Origin: Silene noctiflora
Lineage: Eukaryota > Streptophyta > Magnoliopsida > Caryophyllales > Caryophyllaceae
Length of the DNA stretch: 21,877 nt
Assembly (NCBI GenBank): GCA_009801015.1
Contig: VHZZ01001603.1
Coordinates: 99,914 to 121,790 of the forward strand
Reading direction: 5' to 3'
Shown piece by piece: positions 19,858-21,877 of the stretch; position 1 is the first letter of the stretch; the number at the start of each line of letters is the position of its first letter. The notes beneath the pieces were generated by a model. The model made no database searches. It was not told where the DNA came from and worked only from the letters and a program-made list of their open reading frames with translations. The translations under genes were made by a program, and so were the position numbers.

Positions 19858-21178
19858 TTATTCATACTTGGGGAGCTTGAAATGTTCGAGGGCAGAGGTG
19901 CCATCGAGTCCTTTGTTTTTGTAGAATGTAGCATACTCTTTCACCGATGTTTCACGGTACCTTGGTGGGTCAGATTCCGAGACTAGTTCTTTGATGGGTC
20001 CGTAAACACGAGTTGTGGGCTGAAAACCGGTTGTGAAGAAGGTCGCCACCGATATCCTTGGACCTTTGGAGTTAGATAATACTCTGTGTTCTACACTTCT
20101 GAACTTGTCATTTGTTATCAACTGAAACAAATGCAGTGTAAAATCAGCCAGCTACTCCTTAATGTGATATCAACTTTGAAGTTAAAAGACTGATCCTTAT
20201 GCGTCGGATTTGGATTATAAAGTTGGACCTCACGGAACATCTGAAATTAAAGGTGGGTTGTTTGGTCTGGATGGGAGCGAGTAAATAACATAGAAAGGTA
20301 CAAGGATCGAAAAACTTGCCTGTAAAAGGTCTCCGACATTAATCACCAAAGCTCCAGGAGTAGGAGGAACATCAAACCATTGACCTTGATGACGGATTTG
20401 GAGGCTGCCAATGTGATCTTGCAATAGAACATTATCTTAAGGTGTCACAACTTTTATAACTTATATGGTTGAATAATTTGACATGCATGAGTTTTGAATC
20501 ATACTTTTGTCTTTTGAATAATTTTATAGTTTTAGTTTGTTACTCTTTCCCTTCCAAGTTCCAACCAATAGTTTATGTCTAGTTGTCTACTTTATTTTTT
20601 CCTCAAACTAACGAAAACTTAAACTATTGAGTAAGACAGGCGGAGAATTAAGGTATGCAAGTTAAGCAATGGATAAAGACACCTACCTACAAGATGTAGG
20701 GAGATCATCAATGTTAGGAGGAGAAGGAGCCCAAGTAACAAGAAAAAGTGTCTCTCCAATTTGTTGCCAATCCACTAAACAAATCAAAATTAGAATTATA
20801 TAACAATTTTTTACTATAATCTCTAGTATAATACTTGTTTTTAACCTCATCATCATCCTCAAAAAACCTCTTAACACCCTCCAACATTTCATCCAACACA
20901 CTTTGTGGAATCCCATGATTCACCACTTGGAAAAAACCCCATGTCTCTATGGCATCTTGTACTGTCTTTCGTGTCAGGTTCGTGTTGATCCCACTTAGGT
21001 CAATGGTTGGGACACTTATGGTTGTGTTGAGTGTTTTGGAGGGTGGTGGACCATTATGTGGGTGGATGAAGATAGGAGGAAGGGTGGATATACCGGCATC
21101 TACAAGACCCTTAACACCGGTCTTTGTTTCGTCAAAGGCTTGTAATTGTGGTAGAAGTTCATTATTAGTAGAAATCAT
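19858..21178 (-). pseudogene. 2-oxoglutarate/Fe(II) dioxygenase (DOXC class) pseudogene
   Basis: The relic reads on the minus strand. Exon 1 (21178-20687) starts MISTNNELLPQLQAF and has GVKGLVDAGIS, VPTIDLSGI, WGFFQVVNHGIP, the KRFFEDDDEVKNKYYTRD stretch and ATNWRDTF. These are hallmarks of ACC-oxidase-homologue/D4H-like plant dioxygenases. After WRDTFSCYL one extra base in a GGG run (20730-20732) shifts the frame. The continuation APSPPNIDDLPTSCR lies in the next frame. Exon 2 survives only from NVLLQDHIGSLQ to NVGDLLQ (20436-20320), directly after an in-frame TAA (20439-20437). The roughly 75 codons expected before it are absent, including the HYYPACP and HxD metal-ligand region. Exon 3 (20121-19858) is intact: [17 protein letters not shown] with the distal His, [10 protein letters not shown] with the 2-oxoglutarate-binding Arg and Ser, ending KLPKYE. 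The last intron (20319-20122) has a GC donor. A sequencing error could explain the frameshift but not the missing segment. The enzyme could not bind iron as predicted. Confidence 0.88.
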
Positions 21179-21256
21179 CCTTTGTTTTTGTGAAGAATTG
21201 ATCAAACTTGGAGTTGAAGTTAATAAAAGAGGACTAGTATGGAAGGATGATGATAG

Positions 21257-21265
21257 GATATATAA
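21257..21265 (-). promoter_or_regulatory. Possible TATA box of the dioxygenase relic
   Basis: The minus strand reads TTATATATC about 80 bases before the relic's ATG, a normal TATA position for a plant gene with a leader of about 50 bases. The motif is common in AT-rich DNA, so support comes only from position. Confidence 0.4.
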
Positions 21266-21877
21266 GGGTGAAATTATAAAATGTAAGGCCTACAGCCTAC
21301 ATATACATTAGGTTTGTGGTTAGTAATTGAGATTTTCAAAAGGGTTTGGTCGGGATCGAACCTATGTATACGAATTAGTTAGAAAATTCGGTACGGTTGT
21401 TAAAATAATACAAGTAAATTACTCCGTATTCTTATACTATAAAAGCCAAAACATTTTTTACAATTCTATTGGTCCCTGATTTTTGGGAAGAGAAAATGCT
21501 TTCATTTCAATAGGGCCCCCTCATGTTCTTTGTGGGAATTAATTATCTTCTATCCTTCTTTCAATTTATTTAATCTATCCCCACTTTAAGTTCAAAAAAA
21601 TAAAATAAAATTAAAACCATTATTAAACTGAGAAATCAAAATATAATAATATCATTAATTAACTAAAAAAAACCTAAAAAAAATCTTTTAAATCCACATC
21701 AACTACATCCATCTCACAAGTATGTAAACAAATAAGAACTAAATCAAATATAAAAAGTACATAACTGAATATGACTAAAATTTCGAATTTTCATGTCATA
21801 TCCTTAACACATATTTTTGAGAAAAAGATTTTGATAATTTTTTCAGTATAAGCAAAGAGGATGTGTGATTGATTGTG
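21266..21877. other. AT-rich flank, no gene
   Basis: The sequence upstream of the dioxygenase relic is AT-rich, with A runs from 21594 onward and a TACTCCGTA word at 21420 that resembles a Stowaway end. I see no coding sequence. Confidence 0.5.

Noticed and set aside
19789..21311. Plus-strand frames opposite the dioxygenase relic (for example 20949-21311)
   Set aside because: They are shadows of the conserved minus-strand exons.

Overview
This is a plant nuclear genomic window, very probably from a eudicot. The genes have spliceosomal introns, the intergenic DNA is AT-rich, and several short transposons of the Tourist (PIF/Harbinger) and Stowaway types are present. Repeated TACGGAGTA/TACTCCGTA motifs, which I associate with Amaranthaceae and related Caryophyllales, make me lean to that order; this is an impression, not a proof. 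The sequence contains a 405-base assembly gap (11352-11756) and one isolated N (10357).

Layout. Positions 1-1648 hold no gene I can support. A miniature LTR element (TRIM type, minus strand, about 1649-2411) has a Tourist-like MITE nested in one LTR. It ends about 240 bases before an intact, intronless 60S ribosomal protein L26 gene (2651-3091), whose short promoter carries a site II motif and a telo-box. A second Tourist-like MITE in opposite orientation lies just downstream (to 3485). From 3490 to 9760 the DNA is intergenic: a diverged tandem duplication (4152-4795), GACCCG-rich and GCTCG-rich repeat blocks, a Stowaway relic and a Tourist MITE. It also holds a 134-base extra copy of the sequence directly upstream of the next gene.

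An adenylyl-sulfate (APS) kinase gene runs from about 9986 to 14421 in seven inferred exons. Exon 2, with most of the P-loop, must lie in the assembly gap, and intron 4 is a GC-AG intron. Next on the same strand is a complete five-exon ARL8-type small GTPase gene (15959-18995, 184 aa). Convergent to it on the minus strand is a broken 2-oxoglutarate/Fe(II) dioxygenase gene (21178-19858). It has a frameshift in exon 1 and has lost the exon 2 segment with the HxD metal ligands.

How the genes relate. RPL26 serves the cytosolic ribosome, APS kinase makes PAPS for sulfation, and ARL8 acts in endomembrane traffic and tobamovirus replication. They do not form a functional unit. From memory, however, their order matches an Arabidopsis chromosome 5 block (RPL26B, APK4, ARLA1D), so the window looks like conserved ancestral microsynteny enlarged by transposons. 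I found no new multi-gene system. The most notable features are the duplicated APS kinase upstream segment, the two GC-AG introns, the nested TRIM/MITE structure beside RPL26, and the dioxygenase pseudogene.
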